DNA of 64,000 nt from an uncultured Odoribacter sp. (GCA_910589025.1 CAJURM010000006.1:105030-169029); one strand, 5' to 3'; counted from the first letter of the stretch, positions 1-10,434 are shown. Notes: generated by a model from the letters alone, not told the origin. Program-made: numbers and translations.

Positions 1-462
1 TTCATACAAAGCCTTATTTACTCTTTCCTCAATTTTTTCAAGGGTATCGGTAGCTCTTCCGATAAGTCTTTTTTGCAACTCTTCAATGGAAGGAGCCTGA
101 ATAAAGATAGCAAGGGCGTCATGGCCGAATTTTTTCTTGATATTGAGGCCGCCAATGACATCCACATCAAAAACCACCGTGTGATTTTTTTGCCATATCC
201 GGTCAATTTCGGATAATAACGTACCGTAAAAACAACCGGGATAAACTTCCTCCCATTCCAGAAGTTCATTGTTTGCTATCTTCCGCTTAAACTCTTCCTG
301 GGAAAAAAAATAATACTCTTTACCGTTTTGCTCCTGGCCCCGCGGACAGCGACAGGTGGCGGACACGGAAAACTCAAGTCCCAAATCTTTTTTTAACAGA
401 TGATTGACAATGGTACTTTTGCCCGAGCCGCTTGGTGCTGAAAAGATGATTACTTTTCCCAT
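1..462 (-). CDS. gmk: guanylate kinase, C-terminal part outside window
   Basis: Phosphorylates GMP to GDP with ATP in the cytoplasm. The frame reads from ATG at 462 down to base 1 without a stop (154 codons), so roughly the last 30-50 residues of a normal ~190-205-aa enzyme lie outside. The P-loop SGSGKST is at residues 11-17. The GMP-binding stretch is SATCRCPRG, a slight departure from the usual SxTTRxxRxGE. YFFSQEEF and the later VVFDVDVIGG also fit the family. It starts 8 bases after the yicC stop, so the two are probably one operon, an order common in bacteria. Confidence 0.95.
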   Translation of the reverse strand, partial: MGKVIIFSAPSGSGKSTIVNHLLKKDLGLEFSVSATCRCPRGQEQNGKEYYFFSQEEFKRKIANNELLEWEEVYPGCFYGTLLSEIDRIWQKNHTVVFDVDVIGGLNIKKKFGHDALAIFIQAPSIEELQKRLIGRATDTLEKIEERVNKALYE

Positions 463-470
463 GAATGTAA

Positions 471-1349
471 TTATAATATATTGAAACTTTGTTCTTTTAT
501 TTTTTCGAGTTCATCTTTCATCCGAACCACCAATTTCTGGATATCGTGATCGTTGGCTTTGGACCCCATCGTGTTAATTTCCCGCCCGATTTCCTGGGCA
601 ATGAATCCGAGTTTCCGGCCAGGTGCCTCCTCTTTTTCCGCTGTTTCGATGAAATATTTGCAATGATTGGTCAATCGCACCTTCTCTTCCGTAATGTCCA
701 ATTTTTCCAAATAATAGATGATTTCCTGCTCTAAACGGTTTTGGTCAATATTCTGAATTTCATTCCATTCTTTCATTTTCTCAAGCAGGCGCTGGCGCAC
801 CCCTTCTATACGTCTGCCCTCATACTGGGGAACCTCCGAAGCAAACTCCTGAATCAGATCGATGCGATGTAAAATATCTTTTACTAGCACCCGTCCTTCC
901 TGGATTCTGAACTGGTCAATCTGCTCCAGGGCTTTTTCAATCCCTGTTTTCAAGCGCTCCCACTCCCCTTCATCCAGTTCTTCCGTTTTTTGTTTCAACG
1001 TCTCCGGAAACCGCATGACGGTCTGCAAAATTTCGTTGTTATTGGTTTCAACCCCCAACGAAGAGGCCACATCCAGCATCTGTTTAAAATACTGCTCCAC
1101 AACACCCTGATTGACAGAAACATCTTTATCCGTATCGGCATTGTCAAAATAGATGGTCATGTCTATTTTACCCCGTTCCAGAAAATTCTTGATGATGTTC
1201 CGGATTTCCATCTCTTTTTCCTTATAAAGATTCGGCATCCTCAAACTGATATCAACTTGTTTGGAATTCAGGCTTTTGACTTCAACTATGATTTTTCTGT
1301 CTCCCGATTCAACAGTGGCTTTCCCGAAGCCGGTCATGGATTTTATCAT
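471..1349 (-). CDS. yicC: YicC family endoribonuclease
   Basis: 292 aa, the usual length for the YicC/YloC family. It opens with MIKSMTGFGKA and closes with KLGFIAQEIGREINTMGSKA, the two conserved ends (YicC-like N-terminal region and DUF1732 C-terminal region). The E. coli member is reported to be an endoribonuclease; activity here is inferred from the family. It is transcribed ahead of gmk with an 8-base gap. A good -7 element (TATTTTTG on the minus strand, 1377-1384) lies about 30 bases upstream of the ATG. Confidence 0.93.
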   Translation of the reverse strand: MIKSMTGFGKATVESGDRKIIVEVKSLNSKQVDISLRMPNLYKEKEMEIRNIIKNFLERGKIDMTIYFDNADTDKDVSVNQGVVEQYFKQMLDVASSLGVETNNNEILQTVMRFPETLKQKTEELDEGEWERLKTGIEKALEQIDQFRIQEGRVLVKDILHRIDLIQEFASEVPQYEGRRIEGVRQRLLEKMKEWNEIQNIDQNRLEQEIIYYLEKLDITEEKVRLTNHCKYFIETAEKEEAPGRKLGFIAQEIGREINTMGSKANDHDIQKLVVRMKDELEKIKEQSFNIL

Positions 1350-1376
1350 CGTGCATTGTTTTTTATTTCCCGGTTA

Positions 1377-1384
1377 CAAAAATA
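1377..1384 (-). promoter_or_regulatory. -7 element for yicC-gmk
   Basis: Reads TATTTTTG on the minus strand, an exact match to the Bacteroidetes TAnnTTTG -7 consensus. No clear -33 TTTG is visible upstream. Confidence 0.55.
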
Positions 1385-1436
1385 GCTTTTTTGAACAATA
1401 AATAACAGGATATCCCCTGTTTTATCGGGTACAGAC

Positions 1437-1468
1437 TTTGCACAAGAACAACCTTCTGATTATTTTTG
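1437..1468 (+). promoter_or_regulatory. primary-sigma promoter for the prolyl oligopeptidase gene
   Basis: TTTG at 1437-1440, 20-base spacer, then TATTTTTG at 1461-1468: both halves of the Bacteroidetes promoter. The start codon at 1508 is about 40 bases downstream. Confidence 0.65.
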
Positions 1469-1507
1469 CCCGGAAGAACCGGATTTATAATTAAAAATAA
1501 CGTATAC

Positions 1508-3619
1508 ATGAAAATCTATTGTTTACTATTATTAGGAAGTATGATAACATTCAGCTCCTGTGAAAAGAAGGCTAAAATCGTTTATCCCGAGACAGCCAAA
1601 GGCAACACTGTCGATACTTATTTCGGAGTTGAAGTTGCCGACCCTTACCGCTGGCTGGAAAATGACACATCGGCAGAAACGGCAGCCTGGGTAAAAGCCC
1701 AGAACGAAGTAACATTGAATTATTTAAAACAAATCCCCTTCCGGGCAACCCTAAAACAACAATTGACGGAACTGACCAACTACGAAAAATACGGCTCACC
1801 GTTCAAAAAGCACGGTCGGTACTATTTCTTCAAAAACAACGGTTTACAAAACCAAAGTGTACTATATGTCCAGCATTCCCCGGAATCCGAGCCGGAAGTC
1901 CTGCTGGACCCGAACAAATTGTCGGAAGACGGGACTGTCGCTCTGGGAGGAATATATTTCTCAAACAACGGAAAATATATGGCTTACACCATTTCACGCA
2001 GCGGATCGGACTGGCAGGAAATCTATGTCCTGGATCTAACTACCGGCCGATTGCTGGATGATTGTATCCTCTGGGCTAAAATAACCGGCGCATCATGGCA
2101 GGGAGACGGCTTCTATTACAGCGCTTATGATGCTCCCAGCGACGGGAAAGAATACTCCAACGTGAATGAAAACCATAAAATATATTACCACAAATTGGGA
2201 GAACCCCAGTCAAAAGACAAGCTGGTTTATCAGAATCCGGCACATCCCAAACGCTTTTACACGGCGGGAGTCAGTGAGAATGAAAAAGTATTGTTTATCT
2301 ATGAATCGGGGGAGGGCCAAGGCAATGCGCTTTATCTAAAAGACTTGACAAAAAAGAATGCCCCCGTCGTTAAGGTCGCTGACGATATGGATTATTCTTA
2401 CAGTCCGTTGGACGTATCGGGCAATCGGATTCTGTTTCTAACCAATTACGGCGCCCCGAAATATAAAATTATGGAAGCTACGCTTTCCGCTCCGGCGTTA
2501 AAAAACTGGAAGGATTTGATTCCGGAATCCGATGCGGTATTGACAACGGTCGACATCATCGGAGGTAAATTAGTAGCCACGTATGAGAAAGACGCTTCCC
2601 ATCATGCGTATGTATATGATATGAACGGGAAACAATTGCACGAAGTGAAATTACCCGCTTTAGGTTCCGTAAGTTTCAGCGGAGACAAAAAGGACAACGA
2701 GGCTTTTTACACCTTTACCTCTTTCACATTCCCCTCTTCCATTTACCGGTATGATATAGAAAACAATGCTTTCGAGCTGTATCGCGCGCCGGAAGTGAAA
2801 TTCAATCCGGAGGATTATACAACCGAGCAAATCTTTTTTGAAAGCAAGGACGGTACCAAAGTTCCGATGTTCCTGACCTACAAAAAAGGATTGAAAAAAG
2901 ACGGGAAGAATCCGGTATTATTGTATGGTTACGGCGGTTTCAATATCAGCCTGAATCCGGGATTTTCCACCATGCGCCTGCCTTTTATGGAAAATGGAGG
3001 AATCTATGCACAGGTAAATCTGAGAGGCGGTGGCGAATACGGCAAAGAATGGCATGATGCCGGGACAAAAATGCAGAAACAGAATGTTTTCGACGATTTT
3101 ATTGCAGCAGCCGAATATTTAGTGAAAGATCAATATACCTGTCCGCAAAAGATTGCCATCATGGGTGGCTCCAATGGCGGTCTGCTGGTAGGGGCATGCC
3201 TGAACCAGCGCCCGGATTTATTTAAAGTCGCCATCCCCCAGGTAGGAGTTATGGACATGTTGCGCTATCATAAATTCACAATCGGCTGGAACTGGGCAAG
3301 CGACTACGGTACAAGTGCGGACAACAAAAAAATGTTCGAGTATCTGAAAGCCTATTCTCCTCTGCATACACTGAAACCCGGAACAGCTTATCCGGCTACA
3401 TTAATTACGACTGCCGATCATGACGACCGGGTTGTACCTGCCCATTCATTCAAATATGCCGCCGCCCTGCAAGCAGCAAACGACGGCACAAACCCAACCC
3501 TTATCCGGATTGAAAGCAAAGCCGGACACGGAGCAGGAAAACCCATAAGCAAAGTCATTGATGAATATGCAGACACCTATGCTTTCATCATGCACCATCT
3601 GGACATGAAAATGAAATAA
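1508..3619 (+). CDS. prolyl oligopeptidase family serine peptidase (S9A), lipoprotein
   Basis: Cleaves short peptides after proline. I start it at ATG 1508, not at the in-frame upstream codon at 1466, because this gives a lipoprotein signal (hydrophobic LLLLGSMITFSSC, Cys about residue 17); 703 aa, normal for family S9A. The N-terminal half is the beta-propeller gate. The C-terminal alpha/beta-hydrolase carries GGSNGG with nucleophile Ser about 555, the acid in DHDDRVVP (Asp about 639) and His about 674 in AGHGAGKP. It is probably anchored in the envelope. It is a single gene with its own promoter, 106 bases before lepA. Confidence 0.93.
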   Translation: MKIYCLLLLGSMITFSSCEKKAKIVYPETAKGNTVDTYFGVEVADPYRWLENDTSAETAAWVKAQNEVTLNYLKQIPFRATLKQQLTELTNYEKYGSPFKKHGRYYFFKNNGLQNQSVLYVQHSPESEPEVLLDPNKLSEDGTVALGGIYFSNNGKYMAYTISRSGSDWQEIYVLDLTTGRLLDDCILWAKITGASWQGDGFYYSAYDAPSDGKEYSNVNENHKIYYHKLGEPQSKDKLVYQNPAHPKRFYTAGVSENEKVLFIYESGEGQGNALYLKDLTKKNAPVVKVADDMDYSYSPLDVSGNRILFLTNYGAPKYKIMEATLSAPALKNWKDLIPESDAVLTTVDIIGGKLVATYEKDASHHAYVYDMNGKQLHEVKLPALGSVSFSGDKKDNEAFYTFTSFTFPSSIYRYDIENNAFELYRAPEVKFNPEDYTTEQIFFESKDGTKVPMFLTYKKGLKKDGKNPVLLYGYGGFNISLNPGFSTMRLPFMENGGIYAQVNLRGGGEYGKEWHDAGTKMQKQNVFDDFIAAAEYLVKDQYTCPQKIAIMGGSNGGLLVGACLNQRPDLFKVAIPQVGVMDMLRYHKFTIGWNWASDYGTSADNKKMFEYLKAYSPLHTLKPGTAYPATLITTADHDDRVVPAHSFKYAAALQAANDGTNPTLIRIESKAGHGAGKPISKVIDEYADTYAFIMHHLDMKMK

Positions 3620-3725
3620 AATAACCAAAACAAAATGCCTGCATACACGGTCCGTTACGTAAAATAAAAATCACTATCTTTACGACCCGAATAATTTAAA
3701 CTTGTTGGAAAACCTGGAATGATAT

Positions 3726-5513
3726 ATGGAAAACATCCGAAATTTTTGCATTATAGCTCATATTGACCACGGGAAAAGTACGCTGGCAGACCGTTTGCTC
3801 GAATATACAGGAACGGTCACCGGGAAAGATTTGCAGGCACAGGTACTGGACGACATGGACCTGGAACGGGAGAGAGGAATCACGATCAAGAGCCATGCCA
3901 TACAAATGGATTATGTACATGAAGGGAAAAAATATGTACTCAATCTGATTGACACCCCGGGACATGTGGACTTTTCCTACGAGGTGTCCCGTTCCATTGC
4001 CGCCTGTGAAGGAGCGCTGCTGATTGTGGATGCCACCCAGGGAATACAGGCCCAGACCATTTCCAACCTGTATCTGGCAGTTGAAAATAACCTGGAAATC
4101 ATTCCGGTATTAAACAAAATGGACATGCCCAACGCCATGCCCGAAGAGGTCAAAGACCAAATCATAGAATTAATCGGATGTAAACGGGAGGAGATCATTG
4201 AAGCCAGCGGAAAAACCGGACTTGGCGTGGAAGAAATATTACATGCCATCGTAAAGCGCATCCCACATCCGGAAGGGTTTCCCAACCAACCTTTACAAGC
4301 CTTGATATTCGACTCGGAGTTTAACTCTTTCCGGGGAATTATCACCTATTGCCGTATTATCAACGGAAGTTTGAAAACAGGTGATTTGGTGAAATTTGTC
4401 AATACGGGAAAAGAGTATATGGCGGACGAAATCGGCGTGTTGAGACTCAAGCCGGAACCACGTCAGGAATTAAAAACAGGCGATGTAGGGTATATCATTT
4501 CCGGCATCAAAACTTCTTCAGAAGTGAAAGTCGGCGATACAATAACTCATGTAAACGAGCCTTGCGACGTGGCAATTGACGGATTTGAAGAGGTAAAGCC
4601 AATGGTGTTCGCAGGTATATACCCCATAGAATCGGAAGATTATGAAGACTTGCGCGCATCCATTGAAAAATTACAATTGAATGATGCTTCTCTGACATTT
4701 GAACCGGAATCATCAGCGGCATTGGGCTTCGGCTTCCGTTGCGGTTTCCTGGGTATGCTCCACATGGAAATCATTCAGGAGCGTCTGGACCGCGAATTCA
4801 ACATGAACGTGATTACGACGGTTCCGAACGTCATGTATATTGCCCATACCACCAAGGGCGAAAGCTACGAAATGCATAATCCCTCCGACATGCCCGCGGC
4901 TTCCGCGCTAGATTATATTGAAGAACCTTTTATTCGGGCACAGATTATCACTCCTGCCGACTACATCGGCCCCATTATGACACTTTGTCTGGGGAAAAGA
5001 GGCATTTTGATAAATCAACAATACCACACGGGAAACCGTATTGAGATCACCTACGAAATGCCTTTGGGAGAGATTGTGTTCGATTTCTATGACAAATTGA
5101 AGAGCATCACCAAAGGTTACGCCTCTTTCGACTATTATCAGATTGGCTACCGCCGGGCGAACTTAGTCAAACTGGACATCCTATTGAACGGCGAGTCGGT
5201 AGATGCCTTGTCTGCATTGATTCATTTTGACAATGCCTATAATTTCGGACGGCGGATTTGCGAAAAACTGAAAGAACTGATTCCCCGTCAGCAATTCGAT
5301 ATTGCCGTACAGGCAGCCATCGGAGCCAAAGTTATTGCCCGGGAAACCATCAAGGCCGTGCGTAAAGATGTAACAGCCAAATGTTACGGCGGCGACATCT
5401 CCCGCAAACGCAAATTGCTGGAAAAACAAAAGAAAGGGAAGAAACGGATGAAACAGATCGGAAACGTGGAAGTCCCGCAGAAAGCCTTCCTGGCGGTATT
5501 GAAATTAGATTAA
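3726..5513 (+). CDS. lepA: elongation factor 4 (LepA), ribosomal GTPase
   Basis: 595 aa, full length. Translational GTPase that acts on the ribosome and is linked to back-translocation and initiation. G1 is AHIDHGKST at residues 11-19, G3 is DTPGH near 76, and NKMD near 130. EF-G-like domains III and V and the LepA-specific C-terminal tail ([19 protein letters not shown]) follow. A one-mismatch -7 (TATCTTTA, about 3673-3680) lies ahead. An inverted repeat just after the stop (5522-5549) probably ends the message. Confidence 0.97.
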   Translation: MENIRNFCIIAHIDHGKSTLADRLLEYTGTVTGKDLQAQVLDDMDLERERGITIKSHAIQMDYVHEGKKYVLNLIDTPGHVDFSYEVSRSIAACEGALLIVDATQGIQAQTISNLYLAVENNLEIIPVLNKMDMPNAMPEEVKDQIIELIGCKREEIIEASGKTGLGVEEILHAIVKRIPHPEGFPNQPLQALIFDSEFNSFRGIITYCRIINGSLKTGDLVKFVNTGKEYMADEIGVLRLKPEPRQELKTGDVGYIISGIKTSSEVKVGDTITHVNEPCDVAIDGFEEVKPMVFAGIYPIESEDYEDLRASIEKLQLNDASLTFEPESSAALGFGFRCGFLGMLHMEIIQERLDREFNMNVITTVPNVMYIAHTTKGESYEMHNPSDMPAASALDYIEEPFIRAQIITPADYIGPIMTLCLGKRGILINQQYHTGNRIEITYEMPLGEIVFDFYDKLKSITKGYASFDYYQIGYRRANLVKLDILLNGESVDALSALIHFDNAYNFGRRICEKLKELIPRQQFDIAVQAAIGAKVIARETIKAVRKDVTAKCYGGDISRKRKLLEKQKKGKKRMKQIGNVEVPQKAFLAVLKLD

Positions 5514-5521
5514 AAAGCAGA

Positions 5522-5549
5522 GAAGTGGAGAAAAATATTTCTCCACTTC
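5522..5549 (+). terminator. hairpin after lepA
   Basis: Perfect 12-bp stem (5522-5533 with 5538-5549) around a 4-base loop, 8 bases after the lepA stop. The tail is CCCC rather than a U-tract, so it may stabilise the 3' end rather than terminate. Confidence 0.55.
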
Positions 5550-5587
5550 CCCCTATCTCCCCCTTTTCAACCCTTCCAACTTTTTTG

Positions 5588-5595
5588 TATCTTTG
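5588..5595 (+). promoter_or_regulatory. -7 element for the AAA-ATPase/PD-(D/E)XK gene
   Basis: TATCTTTG, exact TAnnTTTG, 27 bases before the ATG at 5623. No TTTG at -33. Confidence 0.5.
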
Positions 5596-5622
5596 TTTCT
5601 GTAACTTAATTCCCTGTCGTTT

Positions 5623-7176
5623 ATGAACGAAAAAAAATATCCCATCGGCATCCAGAATTTTGAAAAACTCCGTATAGGCGGCTATACTTATGTAGACAAA
5701 ACGGCATTGGTCTATAAACTGGTCGATAGCGGGAGTTACTATTTTCTAAGCCGTCCCCGGCGTTTCGGGAAGAGTTTGCTTCTCTCCACGATAGAGGCTT
5801 ATTTACAGGGGAAACGGAAATTGTTCGAGGGTTTGGCGCTTGAGAAGTTGGAAACGGCATGGACGAAGCACCCCATCCTGCATCTGGATTTGAATACCGA
5901 AAAATATACGACACCGGAGGCATTGACAAACAAATTGAACATTACTTTGTCTAATTGGGAGAAGCTATACGGAAGTGTCGATTACGAAAACACTCTGTCT
6001 TCCCGGTTTGAAGGAATCATCCAACGCGCGTGTGAACAAACGGGGGAACGGGTGGTGATATTGGTCGATGAATATGACAAACCGATGCTACAGGCCATTG
6101 GCCGCCCGGATTTGCAGGAGTCTTACCGCAATACATTAAAAGCCTTTTACGGTGCCTTGAAATCAAAAGACGGTTACATCAAATTTGCGATGCTGACGGG
6201 CGTGACGAAATTCGGCAAAGTAAGTGTGTTCAGTGACCTCAATAATTTGCAGGATATATCGATGTGGGACCGTTATGCGGATATTTGCGGAGTCAGCGAA
6301 AAGGAGCTGCTTTCTTATTTTGATGACGACATCCGCGCCTTGGGGGAGGCTAACGGCATGAGTTATGAAGAGACGTTTGCCAAACTGCGTGAAAACTACA
6401 ACGGCTACCATTTTTGTGAGAATTGCATCGGAGTTTATAATCCTTTTAGTCTGCTCAACACTTTTGCCCAGCGGAGTTTCCGCAGTTATTGGTTTGAGAC
6501 GGGTACCCCGACCTATCTGGTGGAGTTACTGCAAATGCACCACTACGACCTGGAGAGCCTGACGCATGAGGAGACCACAGCGGAAGTGCTGAACAGTGTG
6601 GATTCGGCTTCCACGGACCCCATTCCGGTGATCTACCAGAGCGGTTATCTGACAATAAAAGGGTATGACAAAGAGTTTGAAATGTATTCTTTAGGGTTTC
6701 CAAACCGGGAGGTGGAAGAGGGCTTTGTGAAGTTCCTGATGCCCTTCTATACGAATGTAAGTGAGCGTAAGACGGGTTTTGAGATACAGAAATTTGTTTG
6801 CGATGTGGAGGCGGGGAATATCGATGCCTTTTTGCGTCGTTTGCAGAGTTTGTTTGCCGACACATCCTATGAGCAGATAAAACGCGACCAGGAGGTTCAC
6901 TACCAGAATGTACTTTTCATCGTCTTCAGGTTGATGGGCTTTCACGTCAAGGCGGAGTACCACACCAGCAACGGTCGCATCGATTTGGTATTGCAGACGG
7001 ATAAATATGTTTACGTCATGGAATTTAAGTTGGACGGTACGGCGGAAGAGGCCTTGCAGCAGATACGCGACAAGGGGTATGCCTTGCCTTTCGCATCGGA
7101 TGCGCGCCGGGTGTTCAAAATAGGTGTTAATTTCTCCTCTGAAACCCGCAATATCGAACGCTGGATTATCGAATAA
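5623..7176 (+). CDS. AAA-ATPase-like / PD-(D/E)XK nuclease domain protein
   Basis: 517 aa. The N-terminus fits the AAA-ATPase_like family (PF09820): RPRRFGKS at residues 44-51 is the P-loop variant and VVILVDEYDKPM is the Walker B region. The C-terminus is a PD-(D/E)XK_9 nuclease fold (PF08011) with Asp454, Glu467 and Lys469 in GRIDL...MEFKL. These genes are abundant and often multicopy in Bacteroidales genomes. The biological role is not established; defence or mobile-DNA links have been suggested. It has its own -7 element and ends 13 bases before the next gene. Confidence 0.9.
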   Translation: MNEKKYPIGIQNFEKLRIGGYTYVDKTALVYKLVDSGSYYFLSRPRRFGKSLLLSTIEAYLQGKRKLFEGLALEKLETAWTKHPILHLDLNTEKYTTPEALTNKLNITLSNWEKLYGSVDYENTLSSRFEGIIQRACEQTGERVVILVDEYDKPMLQAIGRPDLQESYRNTLKAFYGALKSKDGYIKFAMLTGVTKFGKVSVFSDLNNLQDISMWDRYADICGVSEKELLSYFDDDIRALGEANGMSYEETFAKLRENYNGYHFCENCIGVYNPFSLLNTFAQRSFRSYWFETGTPTYLVELLQMHHYDLESLTHEETTAEVLNSVDSASTDPIPVIYQSGYLTIKGYDKEFEMYSLGFPNREVEEGFVKFLMPFYTNVSERKTGFEIQKFVCDVEAGNIDAFLRRLQSLFADTSYEQIKRDQEVHYQNVLFIVFRLMGFHVKAEYHTSNGRIDLVLQTDKYVYVMEFKLDGTAEEALQQIRDKGYALPFASDARRVFKIGVNFSSETRNIERWIIE

Positions 7177-7189
7177 TTTTATAAACGGA

Positions 7190-8497
7190 ATGAATTCAAA
7201 AACCATTTGTAACGCCCGTATTCTGACTATGAATGACGGGATGGAGGTCATTAAAAACGGTTTCATCCGGATTAAAAACGGGAAGATTGAAGCGATTGGA
7301 GAAATGAATACCTTTCAAATTCAGGATACCAGCGAATGTGTGGAGGACATGAGCGGGATGCTGATTATGCCCGGCTTTGTCAATACGCACACACACGTAC
7401 CCATGACTTTGTTACGGGGATATGCCAACGATTTACCTTTACACCAATGGCTGACGGAATATATTTTTCCTGCAGAAGCCCGGCTGATCACGCGGGAACA
7501 TGTCAGAATAGCAACCCGCTTGGCTCTCGTGGAAATGATTAAATCGGGGACAACCTGTTTCAACGACATGTACTTCTTTGAGGACGTGATTGCCGAAGAA
7601 GCGAAGCTCGCCGGAATCCGGGGAGTAATGAATGAATCACTGATAGATTTCCCCACAGCCAGTTTCAAATCAGTGGATGAAGGACTGGCATTGAGCGAAG
7701 AGTTGATCCGGACCTGGCGGGGAGATGCCATTATCCATCCTTCCGTAACGGTCCATGCCCCCTACACTTGCTCAAAAGAAACCCTGCAAAAAGCAAAGCG
7801 TCTGGCAGACAAAGAATCCGCCTTGTTACAAATACACGTGGCAGAAACCCGCAAAGAAGTCGAAGACATAAAAGCACAAACGGGTATGCCTCCTGCGGAA
7901 TACCTTCATTCCATCGGAATCCTGGACCGGAATGTCATTGCAGCCCACTGCGTCTGGCTAAACGAAAAAGAAGTGCAGCTGATGGCTAAAACCGGAACAT
8001 CCATAGGACACTGTCCTAAAAGTAATCTGAAATTGGCCAGCGGGATAGCTGACACGGATACTTACATGAAAGCGGGAATCATCGTAGGCATCGGCACTGA
8101 CGGCGTTGCCAGCAACAACACGCTGGATATGGTGGAAGAAATGCGGTTCGCCGCATTATTGCCCAAATCATTACATTACAATCCGGAGGCGGTAAATGCG
8201 GCAACGGCATTGCGCATGGCAACCATCAACGGGGCAAAAGCCCTGGGGCTGGGAGAACGTACCGGCTCATTGGAAGCAGGAAAAAGTGCCGACCTCATAG
8301 TTGTAAACCTAAACGCAAGCAACATACAACCGGTGTATGATGAATATTCGGCAGTGGTGTATGCCATGAACAGCAAAAACATCCGTTCCTCTATGGTAAA
8401 CGGCGAGTGGATCATGCGCAACAGAGAAGTTCTTCACATCAACAAAGAACAGGCGATTGAAAATTTGAAAAGCATCACTGTAAAAAATAACGAATAA
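7190..8497 (+). CDS. mtaD: S-adenosylhomocysteine / 5-methylthioadenosine deaminase-type amidohydrolase
   Basis: 435 aa from ATG 7190. The longer frame from 7124 would overlap the preceding gene by 50 bases, and MNSKTICNARILTMNDG is the usual family start. Metal ligands are His67 and His69 in NTHTHVP, with later VHAPYTCS, QIHVAET, AAHCVWL and GIGTDGVASNN motifs of the ATZ/TRZ branch. Family members deaminate SAH, MTA or related adenosine derivatives, feeding methionine and purine salvage. The exact substrate is inferred. It probably shares the transcript of the upstream gene. Confidence 0.85.
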   Translation: MNSKTICNARILTMNDGMEVIKNGFIRIKNGKIEAIGEMNTFQIQDTSECVEDMSGMLIMPGFVNTHTHVPMTLLRGYANDLPLHQWLTEYIFPAEARLITREHVRIATRLALVEMIKSGTTCFNDMYFFEDVIAEEAKLAGIRGVMNESLIDFPTASFKSVDEGLALSEELIRTWRGDAIIHPSVTVHAPYTCSKETLQKAKRLADKESALLQIHVAETRKEVEDIKAQTGMPPAEYLHSIGILDRNVIAAHCVWLNEKEVQLMAKTGTSIGHCPKSNLKLASGIADTDTYMKAGIIVGIGTDGVASNNTLDMVEEMRFAALLPKSLHYNPEAVNAATALRMATINGAKALGLGERTGSLEAGKSADLIVVNLNASNIQPVYDEYSAVVYAMNSKNIRSSMVNGEWIMRNREVLHINKEQAIENLKSITVKNNE

Positions 8498-8532
8498 AAT
8501 TTATTTTTGCGCAAATAATTAAATAAACAGCT

Positions 8533-9411
8533 ATGAAAAAATCAATAATTCTTGGTGTGATACTGAGTGTGTTATCTTTGTGTGTGTATGGTGAAGAAGA
8601 AGTAAAAAAAGATTCCAGTTGGACGCTGGGGGGAATGGCTGCGCTGAATCTGTCCCAAATCAATCTGAGCAATTGGGCCGCCGGAGGTGAAAATGCCATA
8701 GGGTTTGATGTCTCATTTGCTTACAGCGCAGACTACAAGAAAAACAAACACCTTTGGCAGAACCGTCTGGAACTGGCCTACGGTCTGAACAAAACAGAAA
8801 CTGACGGGAGCAAAAAAACAAACGACAAAATTTACTTTTCATCCACCTACGGGTATGAATTGGCTAAAAACCTATACTTCAGTAGCATGGTGAATTTCAA
8901 CTCCCAGTTTGCCAAAGGATACGACTACAAGGCGGAACCGAAGGAACTGATTTCGCGTTTCATGTCTCCGGGCTACCTGATGGGGGGTGTCGGTTTGACG
9001 TGGAACCCTAAAAAATATTTTACGGCTACTTTTTCAGCACTTTCCTGGAGAGGAACATTTGTTACCAGCGATGAACTTTCCGAACAGGGAGCATACGGCG
9101 TTACACCCGGAAAGCACTTGTTTTCAGAAATGGGTGGTAACCTGAAACTCGAAGTAAATTACGAATTTTTGAAAAACATGACCATTTACTCCCGTGCCGA
9201 TTTCTTTTCCAACTATCTGGAAGACGCCAAAAATGTGGACGTACGCTGGGATGTGATGCTGAACATGAAAGTAAACAAATGGTTTTCGGCCAACATCTCA
9301 ACTAACATGATTTACGACAACGACACGAAAATTGCACAGAAAGACGGCACGAAAGGTCCCCGTCTGCAATTCAAAGAAGTATTGGGCGTAGGATTTCAAG
9401 TCAACTTTTAA
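8533..9411 (+). CDS. DUF3078 domain outer-membrane protein
   Basis: 292 aa. Residues 1-20 form a signal peptide (MKKSIILGVILSVLSLCVYG). The rest matches the DUF3078 family in pattern: GGMAALNLSQINLSNWAAGG near the start, alternating aromatic and hydrophobic strands, and a C-terminal GFQVNF ending in Phe as in barrel proteins. Secretion to the outer membrane is inferred. Function unknown. It follows the amidohydrolase by 35 bases. Confidence 0.8.
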   Translation: MKKSIILGVILSVLSLCVYGEEEVKKDSSWTLGGMAALNLSQINLSNWAAGGENAIGFDVSFAYSADYKKNKHLWQNRLELAYGLNKTETDGSKKTNDKIYFSSTYGYELAKNLYFSSMVNFNSQFAKGYDYKAEPKELISRFMSPGYLMGGVGLTWNPKKYFTATFSALSWRGTFVTSDELSEQGAYGVTPGKHLFSEMGGNLKLEVNYEFLKNMTIYSRADFFSNYLEDAKNVDVRWDVMLNMKVNKWFSANISTNMIYDNDTKIAQKDGTKGPRLQFKEVLGVGFQVNF

Positions 9412-9452
9412 GCCCTCCCGTATCTGATATTTTTTAATTCGGCGAAATAGTA

Positions 9453-9460
9453 TAGTTTTG
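9453..9460 (+). promoter_or_regulatory. -7 element for the agmatinase gene
   Basis: TAGTTTTG, exact TAnnTTTG, 62 bases before the start at 9523. The -33 region is only T-rich. Confidence 0.4.
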
Positions 9461-9522
9461 TGAATTAGTTCGTAGACAACAGACGAAACCGACCACAAGG
9501 CTGAAACAATAAAAAAGGAAGT

Positions 9523-10377
9523 ATGGAAAAACTGAATTACGGAGGCTTGGAAGAGGAGTTTACCGATTACGAAAATGCAAAAATCGTTGTGTTGCCTGTT
9601 CCTTACGACGGAACAAGCACGTGGCTTAAAGGTGCGGACAAGGGGCCCGAAGCCATTTTGGAAGCATCCGCCAATATGGAGCTATACGATATAGAAACAG
9701 ACTCCGAAGTGTATACAAAAGGGATTGCGACACTGGACCCAGTGACGGAAAACGCTTCGCCCGAAGCAATGTCTGACGCGGTGGAAATGAAAGTCGATGC
9801 CCTGTTGAACGACAAGAAATTTCCGGTGATTTTAGGTGGCGAACACTCCGTCAGTATCGGTGCTTTCCGGGCTTTTGCCAAACACTACGAAAACTATTCC
9901 GTTTTGCAACTCGATGCCCATTCGGACATGCGAGACTCTTATGAAGGCTCAGACCACAACCACGCCTGTGTGATGGCTCGCGCCAAAGAAATGGCAACGG
10001 TGGCACAGGTCGGCATACGCAGCTCCTGCATCGAGGAAAAACACAACATCGAGCCCGACCGCATTTTTTATGCCCACGAAATCAAAGAATCATCCAACTG
10101 GATGTATGACGTTTCGGAAAAGCTGAATGACAACGTATACATCACCATCGACCTGGATGTGTTTGACCCGGCGTATATGCCTTCCACCGGCACACCCGAA
10201 CCGGACGGCATGAACTACCGGGAAGTCATTAATTTCCTGAAACTAATTAACGAACGCCACAATATCATCGGGCTGGATGTGGTGGAACTCTGTCCGAACG
10301 ACATCAACAAAGCCCCCGATTTTCTTGCTTCCAAACTGATCTATCAGATTCTGAGCATGAAATTCAACAACGCATAA
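9523..10377 (+). CDS. speB: agmatinase (ureohydrolase family)
   Basis: 284 aa. Hydrolyses agmatine to putrescine and urea using two Mn ions. Metal motifs are GGEHS (about 105-109), DAHSD (131-135, with Asp131, His133, Asp135) and DLDVFDP (Asp210, Asp212). EPDGMNYREV and GLDVVELCP are typical of the agmatinase branch rather than arginase. It lies 57 bases ahead of a deoxyhypusine-synthase-like gene on the same strand, which supports a polyamine role: arginine to agmatine to putrescine and on to a triamine. Confidence 0.88.
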   Translation: MEKLNYGGLEEEFTDYENAKIVVLPVPYDGTSTWLKGADKGPEAILEASANMELYDIETDSEVYTKGIATLDPVTENASPEAMSDAVEMKVDALLNDKKFPVILGGEHSVSIGAFRAFAKHYENYSVLQLDAHSDMRDSYEGSDHNHACVMARAKEMATVAQVGIRSSCIEEKHNIEPDRIFYAHEIKESSNWMYDVSEKLNDNVYITIDLDVFDPAYMPSTGTPEPDGMNYREVINFLKLINERHNIIGLDVVELCPNDINKAPDFLASKLIYQILSMKFNNA

Positions 10378-10434
10378 ACTGAATTGAGTCAGTAAGGTCC
10401 TCATAATTGTACCTTACATCGTTTAAATATAAAA

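Noticed and set aside
5605..5622. TGTAAC before the AAA-ATPase/PD-(D/E)XK gene as another ECF promoter
   Set aside because: The following CGT-like bases are only 12 apart (TGTAAC-N12-CGTT), not N17-CGTC, and an exact primary-sigma -7 is next to it.
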